Shown in pieces: positions 44,802-53,869 of a DNA stretch of 64,000 nt. Both the position numbers and the translations under genes were made by a program. Within the stretch, counting starts at the first letter, position 1; each line of letters starts with the position of its first letter. Under the pieces are notes generated by a model. That model saw only the letters and a program-made list of their open reading frames with translations. It did not search any database and was not told the origin of the DNA. Source of the stretch: Sphingopyxis sp. CCNWLW2 (lineage in GTDB: Bacteria > Pseudomonadota > Alphaproteobacteria > Sphingomonadales > Sphingomonadaceae); assembly GCF_037095755.1 (NCBI RefSeq), contig NZ_JBAWKJ010000001.1, positions 1,801,001 to 1,865,000 of the forward strand, written 5' to 3'.

Positions 44802-45752
44802 ATGCCATCGGTCAACCTCCATCTGCCGGACGATCACGCGCCGCAACCCGACGCCGCCACGGGCGCGCTGCGCCGCTTCAACCGCTTCTACACGCGCTTT
44901 GCCGGGGTTCTTGGTCCTGGCTATATGGGCAGCGAGCTGTCGCTGATCGAGGCGCGCATCCTCTATGAAATCGCCACGGGGCAGCCGGTCGTCTCGAAGC
45001 GGATCGTCGAGACGCTGTCGGTCGACCCCGGCTATCTCAGCCGCATCCTGCGCCGCTTCACCCAGCTCGGCTGGATCGCGCGGACGCGTGGTGTCGACGC
45101 GCGCGAGCATCCGATTCGGCTGACGGCGGCGGGCGCGGCGCTGTTTTCCGAGCTCGATCGCACGACCGCCGCGTCGACATCGGCGACGCTCGCGCATCTG
45201 TCGCCGGGCGAGCAGGCCGGGCTTGCCGAGCGGCTGGCATGGATCGAGGCGCGGCTGGCGGGTGCGCCGCTGCCGCCGCCCGCGGTCCGTCCGTGGCGGC
45301 CGGGCGACATGGGGCTGATCACCGCGCAGCAGGCGGTCTATTATCGCGGCGCCTATGGCTGGGGCGACGCGATGGAGGTCTTGATCGGCGAGATTACGAG
45401 CCGCTTCGTTCGCGATTTCGATGCCGGCCGTGAACAATGCTGGGTCGCCGAACGGCACGGCGAACTGCTCGGCAGCGTCTTCCTCGTGGCGGATTCCGAC
45501 AAGGTCGCGCGGCTGCGCCTGCTCTATGTCGATGCCGCGGCGCGCGGCCATGGTCTTGGCCGCGATCTCGTCGGGCGCTGCATCACCTTCGCGCGCGAAG
45601 CGGGCTATGCCGAACTGGTGCTTTGGACGCACACGGTCCTCGCCTCGGCGCGCGCCATCTATGCGGATTATGGTTTCACCATCGAAAAGGTTGAGACACA
45701 CGACGAATTCGGCAAGCCCGAACAGAGCGAGCACTGGCGGCTCACGCTTTAG
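44802..45752 (+). CDS. MarR-type regulator fused to a GNAT acetyltransferase
   Basis: A 316-residue two-domain protein. Residues ~20-145 are a MarR winged helix (LSLIEARILYEIATGQPVVS, RIVETLSVDPGYLSRILRRF). Residues ~160-316 are a GNAT domain with RLRLLYVDAAARGHGLGRDL as the acetyl-CoA motif. Such fusions are known, but their small-molecule inputs mostly are not. An in-frame TTG at 44784 is possible, but ATG 44802 is preferred. The divergent gene is the wax ester synthase. Confidence 0.9.
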   Translation: MPSVNLHLPDDHAPQPDAATGALRRFNRFYTRFAGVLGPGYMGSELSLIEARILYEIATGQPVVSKRIVETLSVDPGYLSRILRRFTQLGWIARTRGVDAREHPIRLTAAGAALFSELDRTTAASTSATLAHLSPGEQAGLAERLAWIEARLAGAPLPPPAVRPWRPGDMGLITAQQAVYYRGAYGWGDAMEVLIGEITSRFVRDFDAGREQCWVAERHGELLGSVFLVADSDKVARLRLLYVDAAARGHGLGRDLVGRCITFAREAGYAELVLWTHTVLASARAIYADYGFTIEKVETHDEFGKPEQSEHWRLTL

Positions 45753-45798
45753 GTCCTGACAACTGGTGCAAGGCCCATGTCCGCGCTATTGGGCGCCG

Positions 45799-46413
45799 AT
45801 GGCCAAGCTCTATTTCTACTACGCCAGCATGAACGCTGGCAAATCGACGACGCTGTTGCAGGCGGATTTCAACTATCGCGAGCGCGGCATGGAAACGATG
45901 CTGTGGACCGCAGCGCTCGACGACCGCTACGGTGCGGGACAAGTGACGAGCCGCATCGGGCTGATGGCCGAAGCGCACAAGTTCGATCCCGACAGCGACC
46001 TGTGGGCCGCTGTGAATGCCGAAAATGCCGAGCGCCCGCTCGCCTGCGTGCTCGTCGACGAGGCGCAGTTCCTGACGCGCGCGCAGGTGCTCGACCTTGC
46101 GCGGCTTGCCGACGAGGTGGGCATCCCGGTGCTCTGCTATGGCCTGCGCACCGATTTTTCGGCCGAGCTGTTCCCCGGATCGGCGGCTTTGCTCGGCATT
46201 GCCGACGCGCTCGTTGAGCTGAAGGCGGTGTGCGAATGCGGGCGCAAGGCGACGATGAACCTGCGCGTCGACGAAAGCGGCCGCGCCGTCGTCGAAGGGG
46301 CGCAGACCGAGATTGGCGGCAACGACCGCTATGTCGCGATGTGCCGCCGCCACTTCATGGCGAAACGGCGCGAAGCCGCGGAAGCGCCAAGGAAAGTGGG
46401 CGCCGATGCTTGA
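45799..46413 (+). CDS. tdk: Thymidine kinase (type II)
   Basis: A 204-residue salvage enzyme phosphorylating thymidine with ATP. P-loop SMNAGKSTT (Lys15), [20 protein letters not shown], and the zinc-bearing lasso region [12 protein letters not shown] plus a later CRRH. The ATG at 45799 gives the family N-terminus [15 protein letters not shown]. Its stop overlaps the next gene by 8 bases, so they are coexpressed. Confidence 0.94.
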   Translation: MAKLYFYYASMNAGKSTTLLQADFNYRERGMETMLWTAALDDRYGAGQVTSRIGLMAEAHKFDPDSDLWAAVNAENAERPLACVLVDEAQFLTRAQVLDLARLADEVGIPVLCYGLRTDFSAELFPGSAALLGIADALVELKAVCECGRKATMNLRVDESGRAVVEGAQTEIGGNDRYVAMCRRHFMAKRREAAEAPRKVGADA

Positions 46414-46945
46414 CCACCTCTATGTCGACCTCGCCGACGGCGACCTCAAACTCGTCAAGCTGACCGAAGCGCATCGCGAAGACCTGCGCGCCGTCTGCGC
46501 CGCCGATACCGATGTATGGGCGATCTATTCGTCGAGCTTTGGCCCCGGCCATTTCGACAAGAGCTTCGACACGCTGATCGGTGGCTCCGGCCGCATGCCC
46601 TATGCGATCATGGACGGTGACACGCTCGTCGGCATGACCGCTTGGCTGCGGCCGGACTGGTCGGCGCAGACGGTCGAGATTGGCAACAGCTTCATCCACC
46701 CCGATGCGCGCGGCACCGGCTTCAACGGCCGGGTCAAGCGCTTGATGCTGGGTCACGCCTTTGCGGTCGGCATTCGCCGCATCGAATTCCGCATCGACGA
46801 GCGCAACAAGCGGAGCCAGGCCGCGGTCGCCAAGCTCGGCTGTACCAAGGACGGCGTGCTGCGCTCCGAACGCATCACCTGGACCGGCTATGTGCGCGAC
46901 ACCGGCCTCTGGTCGCTACTTGCAAGCGAGTGGCCGGCTCGCTGA
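46406..46945 (+). CDS. GNAT N-acetyltransferase (RimJ/RimL-like)
   Basis: A 179-residue protein with the RimJ/L-like pattern: [40 protein letters not shown] (acetyl-CoA loop) and [20 protein letters not shown], the helix typical of ribosomal-protein-type acetyltransferases. The start at 46406 lies inside the tdk 3' end; AAGGAAAGTGGG precedes it. The acetylated substrate is unknown. Confidence 0.87.
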   Translation: MLDHLYVDLADGDLKLVKLTEAHREDLRAVCAADTDVWAIYSSSFGPGHFDKSFDTLIGGSGRMPYAIMDGDTLVGMTAWLRPDWSAQTVEIGNSFIHPDARGTGFNGRVKRLMLGHAFAVGIRRIEFRIDERNKRSQAAVAKLGCTKDGVLRSERITWTGYVRDTGLWSLLASEWPAR

Positions 46946-47030
46946 GGCCATATTTTCGGGTCAGTGCCGGTTCAGATTGCCTCTGCTAGCACGCGCATCG
47001 GGTAGGGTAACACCGACCGAAAGATATGAC

Positions 47031-47441
47031 ATGAAAAAGAATCTCGCACTCTCCCTGGCCGCCGTGCTGCTTCCCCTTTCTGCGGCTGCGGCGGCCAACG
47101 AGCCTGCAAAGGAACCGCGCGCGCTCGGCGTCGAATCGAGCATCGTCTTCCCCAGCGACAGCACGATCCGCAACTGGCAGGCCGACCGCGATCGCGGCAT
47201 CTGGATCGAGGGCCGACGCGGCGAATGGTATTATGGCAGCTTCGCCGGCCTCTGCCGCGACGTCGATTTCGCGCAGGCGATCGGCGTCGAAACGCGCGGC
47301 GCCGGGCGGCTCGACAAATTCGCCTCGATCATCGTGCGCGGCGAACGCTGCATGCTCTCGTCCTTCGTGACGTCGGCGCCGCCGCCCTCAAAGGCCGAGC
47401 GTAAGGCGGCGCGCGAAGCCGAAAAGGCCGCCCAAAATTGA
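47031..47441 (+). CDS. Secreted DUF6491-like protein
   Basis: A 136-residue protein with a signal peptide (MKKNLALSLAAVLLPLSAAA, cleavage near 23). The mature part contains SDSTIRNWQADRDRGIWIEG and WYYGSFAGLCRDVDFAQAIG with two cysteines that may be paired, and ends in a charged Lys/Glu/Ala tail. This pattern fits the small DUF6491 family; the name is from memory. Function unknown. It stands just before truB. Confidence 0.72.
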   Translation: MKKNLALSLAAVLLPLSAAAAANEPAKEPRALGVESSIVFPSDSTIRNWQADRDRGIWIEGRRGEWYYGSFAGLCRDVDFAQAIGVETRGAGRLDKFASIIVRGERCMLSSFVTSAPPPSKAERKAAREAEKAAQN

Positions 47442-47451
47442 CAGCCTTCAA

Positions 47452-47472
47452 CCCGCGCCCTAGCGGCGCGGG
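47452..47472 (+). promoter_or_regulatory. GC hairpin abutting the truB start codon
   Basis: CCCGCGCC (47452-47459) and GGCGCGGG (47465-47472) pair perfectly around a 5-base loop, and the ATG of truB begins at 47473. The only purine-rich stretch in Shine-Dalgarno position is the 3' arm of the stem. It may limit truB translation or act as a terminator for the upstream gene; there is no T-run. Confidence 0.55.
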
Positions 47473-48366
47473 ATGAACGGCTGGATCATCCTCGACAAAC
47501 CTGTCGGCCTCGGCTCGACGCAGGCGGTGGGCGCGGTGAAACGCGTGTGCCGCGAGGCGGGGCTGGGCAAGGTCAAGGTCGGCCATGGCGGCACGCTCGA
47601 CCCGCTCGCGTCGGGTGTCCTCCCGATCGCGCTCGGCGAGGCGACGAAGCTTTGCGGCCGGATGCTCGATGCGAGCAAGGTTTACGATTTCACCATCGCG
47701 TTCGGGACCGAAACCGCGGGGCTCGATGCCGAGGGTGAGGTTGTTGCAATGAGCGACCTACGGCCGACTCTTGCGGAGGTTGAAGCGGTACTGCCGCGCT
47801 TCACCGGCCCGATCGAACAGGTGCCGCCGGCTTATTCGGCGATCAAGATCGACGGCCAGCGCGCCTATGACCGCGCGCGCAAGGGTGAAGCGGTCGAGAT
47901 GAAGGCACGCAGCGTGACGATCCATGCGCTCGAGCTGCACCCCGCGCCGGCTGGGCCACTCGAAAGCGCCACCCTCACCGCCCACGTCTCGAAGGGCACC
48001 TATATCCGCAGCCTCGCGCGCGACATCGCGCATGCCGTCGGCACCGTCGGGCATGTCACGATGCTCCGCCGCATAAAGGCCGGACCGTTCGACCTGTCAC
48101 AGGCGATTTCGCTGGACAAATTGAACGCTTTCGGCCAAGGGGCCGCCCAATCAGAAATATTTCTGCCGCTTGAGGCAGGGCTGGTCGACATCCCGGCTCT
48201 GAACCTTTCCCCGGAAGCGGCAGGGGCGATCCGTCAGGGTCGCGTCTGGACCGGGGGTAGCACGGATGACGGGCTCTATTGGGGAAGGGACAGCGAAATG
48301 CGTCCCGTTGCCCTGATCGAGGCTTTGGCGGGAACGCTGAAAGTTGTCCGGGGCTTCAATCTGTAA
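47473..48366 (+). CDS. truB: tRNA pseudouridine(55) synthase
   Basis: A 297-residue enzyme making pseudouridine 55 in the T-loop of tRNAs. The catalytic motif [20 protein letters not shown] contains Asp43. [20 protein letters not shown] is also conserved, followed by a PUA-like C-terminus. The N-terminus ([20 protein letters not shown]) fits the family, so the start beside the hairpin is firm. It is followed by rpsO after 26 bp. Confidence 0.95.
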   Translation: MNGWIILDKPVGLGSTQAVGAVKRVCREAGLGKVKVGHGGTLDPLASGVLPIALGEATKLCGRMLDASKVYDFTIAFGTETAGLDAEGEVVAMSDLRPTLAEVEAVLPRFTGPIEQVPPAYSAIKIDGQRAYDRARKGEAVEMKARSVTIHALELHPAPAGPLESATLTAHVSKGTYIRSLARDIAHAVGTVGHVTMLRRIKAGPFDLSQAISLDKLNAFGQGAAQSEIFLPLEAGLVDIPALNLSPEAAGAIRQGRVWTGGSTDDGLYWGRDSEMRPVALIEALAGTLKVVRGFNL

Positions 48367-48392
48367 ACAAGGATGTTCGAGGAAAAACAAAT

Positions 48393-48662
48393 ATGTCGAT
48401 TACCGCCGAGCGCAAAACCGAAGTCATCACCGACAATGCCCGCGCAAAGGGCGATACCGGTTCGCCGGAAGTGCAGGTCGCAATCCTGACCGACCGCATC
48501 AACACGCTGACCGCCCACTTCAAGGCGCATCACAAGGACAATCACAGCCGCCGCGGCCTCCTTATGATGGTCAACAAGCGCCGCAGCCTCCTCGACTATC
48601 TGAAGAAGAAGGACGAGGCCCGCTATCAGGCACTGATCGCGAAGCTGGGTCTTCGTAAATAA
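48393..48662 (+). CDS. rpsO: 30S ribosomal protein S15
   Basis: The 89-residue primary 16S rRNA-binding protein S15: [40 protein letters not shown] and the [20 protein letters not shown] end. AGGAAAAA precedes the ATG. S15 of many bacteria represses its own mRNA through a structured leader; no clear pseudoknot was identified here. Next downstream is pnp, the classical partner. Confidence 0.97.
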   Translation: MSITAERKTEVITDNARAKGDTGSPEVQVAILTDRINTLTAHFKAHHKDNHSRRGLLMMVNKRRSLLDYLKKKDEARYQALIAKLGLRK

Positions 48663-48672
48663 GAATTTCTGG

Positions 48673-48696
48673 CGGCCCCGGATTTCCGGGGCCGCT
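48673..48696 (+). terminator. 11-bp GC hairpin after rpsO
   Basis: GCGGCCCCGGA and TCCGGGGCCGC form a perfect 11-bp stem with a 2-base loop, 11 bp after the rpsO stop. No T-run follows, so it is an atypical terminator or, by analogy with the E. coli rpsO-pnp gap, an attenuator or RNase III site. A second hairpin (about 48818-48842) precedes the pnp ribosome-binding site AAGGAA. Confidence 0.5.
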
Positions 48697-48854
48697 GTCA
48701 TATTGGCTCCGCGCAAATTGCCGGACCACAGGGCCGCTCCCGCATCCGGCGGGACCGCCATATGGGCAGACAGACGCCCTAAACCGCCCCGGGCCGGATT
48801 GCCCGGAATCAGAGGCCCCGCCCGGCATCGGGCCCGGCGGGCGAAGGAAACTCC

Positions 48855-51161
48855 ATGTTTGACGTGAAAAAAGTATCGATCGAGTGGGGCGGTGAAACGC
48901 TGACCCTCGAAACGGGCAAGGTTGCCCGCCAGGCCGACGGCGCGGTTGTCGCGACGCTGGGCGAAACGATGGTTTTGGCGGCGGTGACCGCTGCAAAGAC
49001 GGTCAAGGAAGGGCAGGACTTCTTCCCGCTTACCGTCCACTATCAGGAAAAATATTCGGGCGCGGGCCGCATCCCCGGCGGTTTCTTCAAGCGCGAGCGC
49101 GGCGCGACCGAAAAGGAAACCTTGGTTTCGCGTTTGACCGATCGTCCGATCCGTCCGCTGTTCCCCGAAGGTTTCTACAACGAAATCAACGTCATTGCCC
49201 AGGTCCTGAGCTATGACGGTCACAATGAACCCGACATCCTCGCGATGGTCGCCGCGTCGGCCGCGCTCACCATCTCGGGCGTGCCCTTCATGGGCCCGAT
49301 CGGCGCCGCACGCGTCGGTTATGTCGACGGCGAATATATCCTGAACCCGACCGACGCGCAGGTTGCCGAGGGCGACCTCGACCTCGTCGTCGCCGCCACC
49401 TACGATGCGGTGATGATGGTCGAATCCGAAGCCAACGAGCTGTCGGAAGAGATCATGCTCGGCGCCGTGCTGTTCGCGCACGACGCGTGCAAGGACGTCG
49501 TCAAGGCGATCGTGAAGCTCGCCGAACAGGCTGCCAAGGATCCTTGGGACATGGCCGAACAGGCCGACCTGACCGCCGCCAAGGACAAGCTCAAGAAGCT
49601 GATCGGCAAGGACATCGCCGCCGCGTACAAGCTGACCGACAAGTCGGCCCGCTCGAATGCGCTGAACGAAGCCCGCGCCGCCGCCAAGGCCGCTTTCGCC
49701 GACGCGACGCCGCAGGACCAGATGGCCGCCGGCAAGCTGATGAAGAAGCTCGAAGCCGAAATCGTTCGCGGCGCCATCCTCAAGGACGGCAAGCGCATCG
49801 ACGGCCGCACGACGACGCAGATTCGTCCGATCGTCGCCGAAACGCACTTCCTGCCCCGCGCGCATGGCTCGGCGCTGTTCACGCGCGGCGAGACGCAGAC
49901 GATCGCGACCTGTACCCTTGGCACCAAGGACAGCGAACAGATGATCGACGGCCTCAATGGCCTGTCCTACTCGAACTTCATGCTGCACTATAACTTCCCG
50001 CCCTATTCGGTCGGCGAAGTCGGTCGTTTCGGGGCGCCCAGCCGCCGCGACATCGGCCATGGCAAGCTGGCATGGCGCGCGCTGCACGCGGTGCTGCCGA
50101 CGAAGGACGAGTTCCCCTACACGATCCGCATCACCAGCGACATCACCGAGTCGAACGGCTCGTCGTCGATGGCGTCGGTCTGCGGCGGTTCGCTCGCGAT
50201 GATGGATGCGGGCGTTCCGCTGAAGCGTCCGGTTTCGGGCATCGCGATGGGCCTGATCCTCGAAGGCAAGGATTATGCGATCCTGTCGGACATCCTGGGT
50301 GACGAAGATCATCTCGGCGACATGGATTTCAAGGTTGCGGGTACTGCCAACGGCATCACCACGATGCAGATGGACATCAAGATCGCGGGCATCACGCGCG
50401 AGATCTTCGAAGCCGCTCTGAACCAGGCGAAGGACGGCCGCGCGCACATCCTCGGCGAAATGGCGAAGGCGCTGGGCGAAGCCCGCACCGAGCTGTCGGC
50501 GCATGCGCCGCGCATCGAAACGATGCAGATCGACAAGTCGAAGATCCGCGACATCATCGGCACCGGCGGCAAGGTGATCCGCGAGATCGTCGCGACAACC
50601 GGCGCCAAGGTCGACATCGACGACGAAGGTCTGATCAAGATCTCGTCGAGCGACCCCGAGCAGATCGAAGCCGCGCGCAAGTGGATTTCGGGCATCGTCG
50701 AGGAAGCCGAAGTCGGCAAGATCTATGACGGCAAGGTCGTCAACCTCGTTGATTTCGGTGCGTTCGTGAATTTCATGGGCGGCAAGGACGGCCTTGTCCA
50801 CGTCAGCGAAATCGCCAACGAGCGCGTCGAGAAGGTCGCCGACGTCCTGAGCGAAGGTCAGGAAGTCAAGGTCAAGGTCCTCGAGATCGATCAGCGCGGC
50901 AAGGTTCGCCTGTCGATGCGCGTCGTGAACCAGGAAACCGGCGAAGAGCTGGAAGACACGCGCCCGCCGCGCGAACCCCGCGGTGACCGCGGTCCGCGCC
51001 GTGACGGCGGCGACCGTGGCGACCGCGGCCCGCGTGGCGGCGGTGGCCGTGACCGCGGTCCGCGCCGCGACGGCGAAGGCCGTGGCGATCGCGGTCCGCG
51101 CCGCGAACGCAGCGAAGGTCCGGAAGACCAGGGCCATGTGCCCGACTTCCTCAAGGACTAA
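48855..51161 (+). CDS. pnp: Polyribonucleotide nucleotidyltransferase (PNPase)
   Basis: A 768-residue phosphorolytic 3'-5' exoribonuclease. It has two RNase PH-like domains joined by a helical linker ([20 protein letters not shown] in the first; [20 protein letters not shown] in the second). KH ([20 protein letters not shown]) and S1 ([20 protein letters not shown]) domains follow. The C-terminus is an Arg/Gly/Asp-rich tail, as in other alphaproteobacteria, that could bind RNA or a degradosome partner. GAAGGAAA precedes the ATG. Confidence 0.97.
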   Translation: MFDVKKVSIEWGGETLTLETGKVARQADGAVVATLGETMVLAAVTAAKTVKEGQDFFPLTVHYQEKYSGAGRIPGGFFKRERGATEKETLVSRLTDRPIRPLFPEGFYNEINVIAQVLSYDGHNEPDILAMVAASAALTISGVPFMGPIGAARVGYVDGEYILNPTDAQVAEGDLDLVVAATYDAVMMVESEANELSEEIMLGAVLFAHDACKDVVKAIVKLAEQAAKDPWDMAEQADLTAAKDKLKKLIGKDIAAAYKLTDKSARSNALNEARAAAKAAFADATPQDQMAAGKLMKKLEAEIVRGAILKDGKRIDGRTTTQIRPIVAETHFLPRAHGSALFTRGETQTIATCTLGTKDSEQMIDGLNGLSYSNFMLHYNFPPYSVGEVGRFGAPSRRDIGHGKLAWRALHAVLPTKDEFPYTIRITSDITESNGSSSMASVCGGSLAMMDAGVPLKRPVSGIAMGLILEGKDYAILSDILGDEDHLGDMDFKVAGTANGITTMQMDIKIAGITREIFEAALNQAKDGRAHILGEMAKALGEARTELSAHAPRIETMQIDKSKIRDIIGTGGKVIREIVATTGAKVDIDDEGLIKISSSDPEQIEAARKWISGIVEEAEVGKIYDGKVVNLVDFGAFVNFMGGKDGLVHVSEIANERVEKVADVLSEGQEVKVKVLEIDQRGKVRLSMRVVNQETGEELEDTRPPREPRGDRGPRRDGGDRGDRGPRGGGGRDRGPRRDGEGRGDRGPRRERSEGPEDQGHVPDFLKD

Positions 51162-51187
51162 GCCTTCCGCTAATCGGAAAAAGGAAA

Positions 51188-51213
51188 GGGGCCGCGAAAG
51201 CGGCCCCTTTTTT
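51188..51213 (+). terminator. Rho-independent terminator of pnp
   Basis: GGGGCCGC-GAAA-GCGGCCCC followed by TTTTTT: a perfect 8-bp stem with a GAAA tetraloop and a six-T run, 26 bp after the pnp stop. It is the most typical intrinsic terminator in the window. Confidence 0.92.
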
Positions 51214-51253
51214 CTTGGCAGTGTTGGGGTGGGAAGCGGCTATCCCCCACTTT

Positions 51254-51322
51254 CGTCATTCCCGCGAAAGCGGGAACCCAGTCCGACGTCGCTGCTGGGT
51301 TCGCGCTTTCACGGGAATGACG
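51254..51322. repeat. Intergenic palindromic repeat, type B
   Basis: Arms CGTCATTCCCGCGAAAGC and GCTTTCACGGGAATGACG enclose two further small dyads. It is between the converging pnp and deaminase genes, downstream of the pnp terminator. Sequences of this kind are known as dispersed repeats in sphingomonads, but only one copy is in this window. The remaining 66 bp to the next gene show nothing clear. Confidence 0.75.
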
Positions 51323-51388
51323 AAATGATGAGATGCTGAACGTTCGCAACCGGTCGCAAGCCGTCGTCGGCGTATCTTTATGCGTGGA

Positions 51389-51853
51389 TCAGCCCTGCCG
51401 CTGGTGCCAACTCTCATAGAGATCGGGCCTGCCGGCCAGCCGGACGGGCAGGTGACGGATATCCATCATCTGCTCGGCAAAGGGCTTCGCCAGATCGGCG
51501 TAGATCGCCGCCGTCGACAGACCGTAAGGCTCACCGTCTTCGTTCGAATAGGCGTAGGTTACGGCTTTGATCCCCGCGAGGCGCATCGCAGCCATGCACA
51601 TGGGGCAGGGGTGGCCGCTCGCGAAAACCGTGCAGCCGCTTAGATCGGCGCCCAGTGACCTGCTCGCGAGCCGGATGGCGTTGAGTTCGGCGTGCGAGGT
51701 CGGATCGCCGGTCTCCATGACGTCGTTCGCTGCCCTGGCGATGATCCGGCCATCGCGAACGATCACGGCACCGAACGGTCGGCTACCTCTTTCGGCATTG
51801 GCATAAGCCAGCGCGATCGCCTCGCGCAGATAAGTCTCGCTATCGTTCACCAT
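51389..51853 (-). CDS. Nucleoside/tRNA-type zinc deaminase (guanine deaminase-like)
   Basis: A 154-residue cytidine-deaminase-fold enzyme. The zinc site is HAELNAI (His54, Glu56) plus SGHPCPMCMAAM (Cys83, Cys86). The extended sequence (VRDGRIIARAANDVMETGDP, TYAYSNEDGEPYGLSTAAIY) resembles guanine deaminases of the CDA fold more than TadA. The first 14 bases overlap the end of the upstream hydrolase gene, so they form one unit. Substrate is uncertain. Confidence 0.86.
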   Translation of the reverse strand: MVNDSETYLREAIALAYANAERGSRPFGAVIVRDGRIIARAANDVMETGDPTSHAELNAIRLASRSLGADLSGCTVFASGHPCPMCMAAMRLAGIKAVTYAYSNEDGEPYGLSTAAIYADLAKPFAEQMMDIRHLPVRLAGRPDLYESWHQRQG

Positions 51854-52844
51854 CAGGCACCCGTTCCGGCTCGAGTTCGGCCTTCAGGAATGCCACGATC
51901 TTCGGCCAGCTGTCCATGCGCGCGGCCGCATTCCCTTTCGCGGTGCCGCCAAGCTTGCTCCACTTCTTCGCGTCAACGGGATCGGCGAAGGGCGCCCCCA
52001 TTACGCCGTGCCCCGCATCCTTGTACCGCAGCACGGCCGGCGCTGGGGCGTCTTTCGTCTTCGCCCGCGCGACGATCTGGTCGGTCATCGGGCAACTCGG
52101 CCACAATTTCTCGGCCTCGCCGCAGATGAGCAGCAGCTTGCCCTTGAACCGTTCGACCGGGATGATCGCGGCCGGATTCGCGCCGATCTCCTTGAGCCCG
52201 TTCACGAACACCGGCATCAACCCGTCGCCGCCCGGCTGCCCCTTGTAGGCGAGGTGGGACAGGGGCTCCCCCTTTTCGCTCCACGACGAGCTGAACGATC
52301 CGAACATGTAATTTTCGCCCGACATGCCGTCCCATACGACGCTCGACGGCATGCCGAGCGCCGCGGCGCGGATGCCGGGATAGCGCGTCGCAATGACGAG
52401 CCCCGCCTCGGCACCCTTCGAATAGCCGACGATCCCGAGGCGCGCCGGATCGACGCCGGGCTGCGCTTTGAGCCAGTCGAGGCCCCTGGTGAAATCCTCA
52501 AGCGGGATGTTCTTGAGCTTCGCCGATTTGCCCGACGCATTATGATAGGCGAGCTGGAGCGTGCTGTAGCCTTCGGCTTGCAACAGCAGCGCCAGCGCGC
52601 GCATGTCCTTGCCCAGCCCGCCTTCGGATCCGCCGAGCAGCAGGATCGCCGGATGCGGGCCGGTACCCGGCGCCGGATAATAGTTGGCGAAGATGCCGTC
52701 TCCGTTGATCCGCTGGCCGGTGGGGCCTGCCTCGACGATTTTCGCGGGCGCCGGCGGCTGCGTGATCATCCACCCCATGCCGCCCGCGCCGAGGACGACC
52801 AGCGCGCCCAAGATACCGAGTGCGATCTTCCATTTCCGCTTCAT
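51840..52844 (-). CDS. Alpha/beta-hydrolase, BAAT C-terminal-like acyltransferase/thioesterase
   Basis: A 334-residue protein with an N-terminal membrane anchor or uncleaved signal (IALGILGALVVLGAGGMGWM), so the hydrolase domain is probably periplasmic. The nucleophile is Ser in GIVGYSKGAEAGLVIA, and the catalytic His is in YKDAGHGVMGAPF; ILLLGGSEGGLG is the oxyanion segment. The order and spacing match the BAAT C-terminal/dienelactone hydrolase-like family. Substrate unknown. It precedes the deaminase gene with a short overlap. Confidence 0.8.
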   Translation of the reverse strand: MKRKWKIALGILGALVVLGAGGMGWMITQPPAPAKIVEAGPTGQRINGDGIFANYYPAPGTGPHPAILLLGGSEGGLGKDMRALALLLQAEGYSTLQLAYHNASGKSAKLKNIPLEDFTRGLDWLKAQPGVDPARLGIVGYSKGAEAGLVIATRYPGIRAAALGMPSSVVWDGMSGENYMFGSFSSSWSEKGEPLSHLAYKGQPGGDGLMPVFVNGLKEIGANPAAIIPVERFKGKLLLICGEAEKLWPSCPMTDQIVARAKTKDAPAPAVLRYKDAGHGVMGAPFADPVDAKKWSKLGGTAKGNAAARMDSWPKIVAFLKAELEPERVPDGER

Positions 52845-52901
52845 GGCCGCCCTCCATGTTCAGACTGTCTTATTAATATAGAACACCTCGCGCCTTTTCC
52901 A

Positions 52902-52932
52902 CAAAAAAGAAAGGGGCCGCTCGCGCAGCCCC
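52902..52932 (-). terminator. Rho-independent terminator of the arsR-SRPBCC operon
   Basis: Read on the minus strand, GGGGCTGC-GCGA-GCGGCCCC is a near-perfect hairpin (52913-52932) followed by a T-rich run (TTTCTTTTTT). It begins 23 bp past the SRPBCC gene stop at 52956. Confidence 0.85.
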
Positions 52933-52955
52933 TTCTCCTTGCGATCGCGGATCGA

Positions 52956-53489
52956 TCAGCCGAACAGGCGCTCGGCATAAACGCCGCGCAGCTGCGCAAA
53001 ATTGTCCCAGTGCGGCGCCGGCGTCGTGCCGCGCAGCTTCGCTTCGAGCACATCGACATGGCTGTGCCAGCCCGCGCTGACGTTGAGCAGCACCGAGGGA
53101 TCCTCGACACGGCTGTGGATGATCGTCAGCAGCACCTCGTCGCCCTTTTTCGCGAGCGTGAAGGTCACGCCGCCGGTGCTGCCCCAGCTGATCGCGAGCA
53201 TATGCGGGGCGTCGATCGCCACGACTTCGCACGTCATGCGGTGCTCGTCGCCAAAGCCTTCGGGACGCGCACCCGGCGGGTCGGTGAGTTCGTCGTTGCG
53301 CCAGACGAGCTCGACGGGCGCGCCGGCCATCTGCTCCATCGCGCCCGCGGCGAGCCATTGGCGGCGCAGCTCGCCATCGGTCAGGTACGACCAGACGCGC
53401 TCGACGGGGCCAGGGAGAAGGCGCTCGATCGTCAGCGTCGCGGGCTCGGTGAGCACGCCATAATTGTTCTCGGTCAGCATCGTCGTCAT
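52956..53489 (-). CDS. SRPBCC (AHSA1/START-like) domain protein
   Basis: A 177-residue protein. ATLTIERLLPGPVERVWSYL opens the helix-grip fold, and WGSTGGVTFTLAKKGDEVLL with VSAGWHSHVDVLEAKL are typical of the AHSA1 branch. These bind hydrophobic ligands in a deep cavity. Start 53489 overlaps the arsR stop by one base (TGATG) and GAAGGAGAAA precedes it, so it is expressed with the repressor. Ligand unknown. Confidence 0.9.
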   Translation of the reverse strand: MTTMLTENNYGVLTEPATLTIERLLPGPVERVWSYLTDGELRRQWLAAGAMEQMAGAPVELVWRNDELTDPPGARPEGFGDEHRMTCEVVAIDAPHMLAISWGSTGGVTFTLAKKGDEVLLTIIHSRVEDPSVLLNVSAGWHSHVDVLEAKLRGTTPAPHWDNFAQLRGVYAERLFG

Positions 53490-53869
53490 CACTTTTCTCC
53501 TTCTTTCCCGGGGAGGGGCTTCTTGGGGGGAGGGGGAACGGCATCCTCGGCACGCAGCAGCCGTTCGAGCGTATCGAGCCGGTCGGTCCAGAAGCGGCGG
53601 TACATGCCGATCCACTGGTCGGCGCTCATCAGCGGCACCGGGTCGAGGCTGCAGACATGGGTGCGCCCGCGCACGTCGCGGCGCACCATCCCGGCGCTTT
53701 CCAGCACCTTGATATGCTTCGACGCCGCGGCGAGCGACATCGCGAAAGGCTCGGCCAGCTCGCCGACCGTCCGTTCGCCGGCGGCCAGCTCGCCCAGCAT
53801 CGCCCGGCGCGTCGCGTCGCCGAGTGCGTGAAAGATCGTATCGAGGGTGTGCGAATCATGTTCAACCAT
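53489..53869 (-). CDS. ArsR-family transcriptional repressor
   Basis: A 126-residue winged-helix regulator: FHALGDATRRAMLGELAAGE and SLAAASKHIKVLESAGMVRR (recognition helix), then a Pro/Lys-rich tail. No metal-binding CxC motif is present, so it belongs to the non-metal ArsR group that is commonly paired with SRPBCC genes. Its ATG (53869) lies inside a perfect operator dyad, and a promoter at 53877-53905 would start transcription at about the ATG, implying a leaderless mRNA. Confidence 0.93.
   Translation of the reverse strand: MVEHDSHTLDTIFHALGDATRRAMLGELAAGERTVGELAEPFAMSLAAASKHIKVLESAGMVRRDVRGRTHVCSLDPVPLMSADQWIGMYRRFWTDRLDTLERLLRAEDAVPPPPKKPLPGKEGEK

Noticed and set aside
50950..51120. 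Arg/Gly-rich repeats at the end of pnp as a possible recent insertion
   Set aside because: Arg/Gly-rich tails are usual in alphaproteobacterial PNPases, and the repeat unit is irregular.
48276..51137. Long open frame (about 950 codons) antisense to rpsO-pnp
   Set aside because: Same GC-driven shadow; rpsO and pnp on the plus strand are full-length and canonical.
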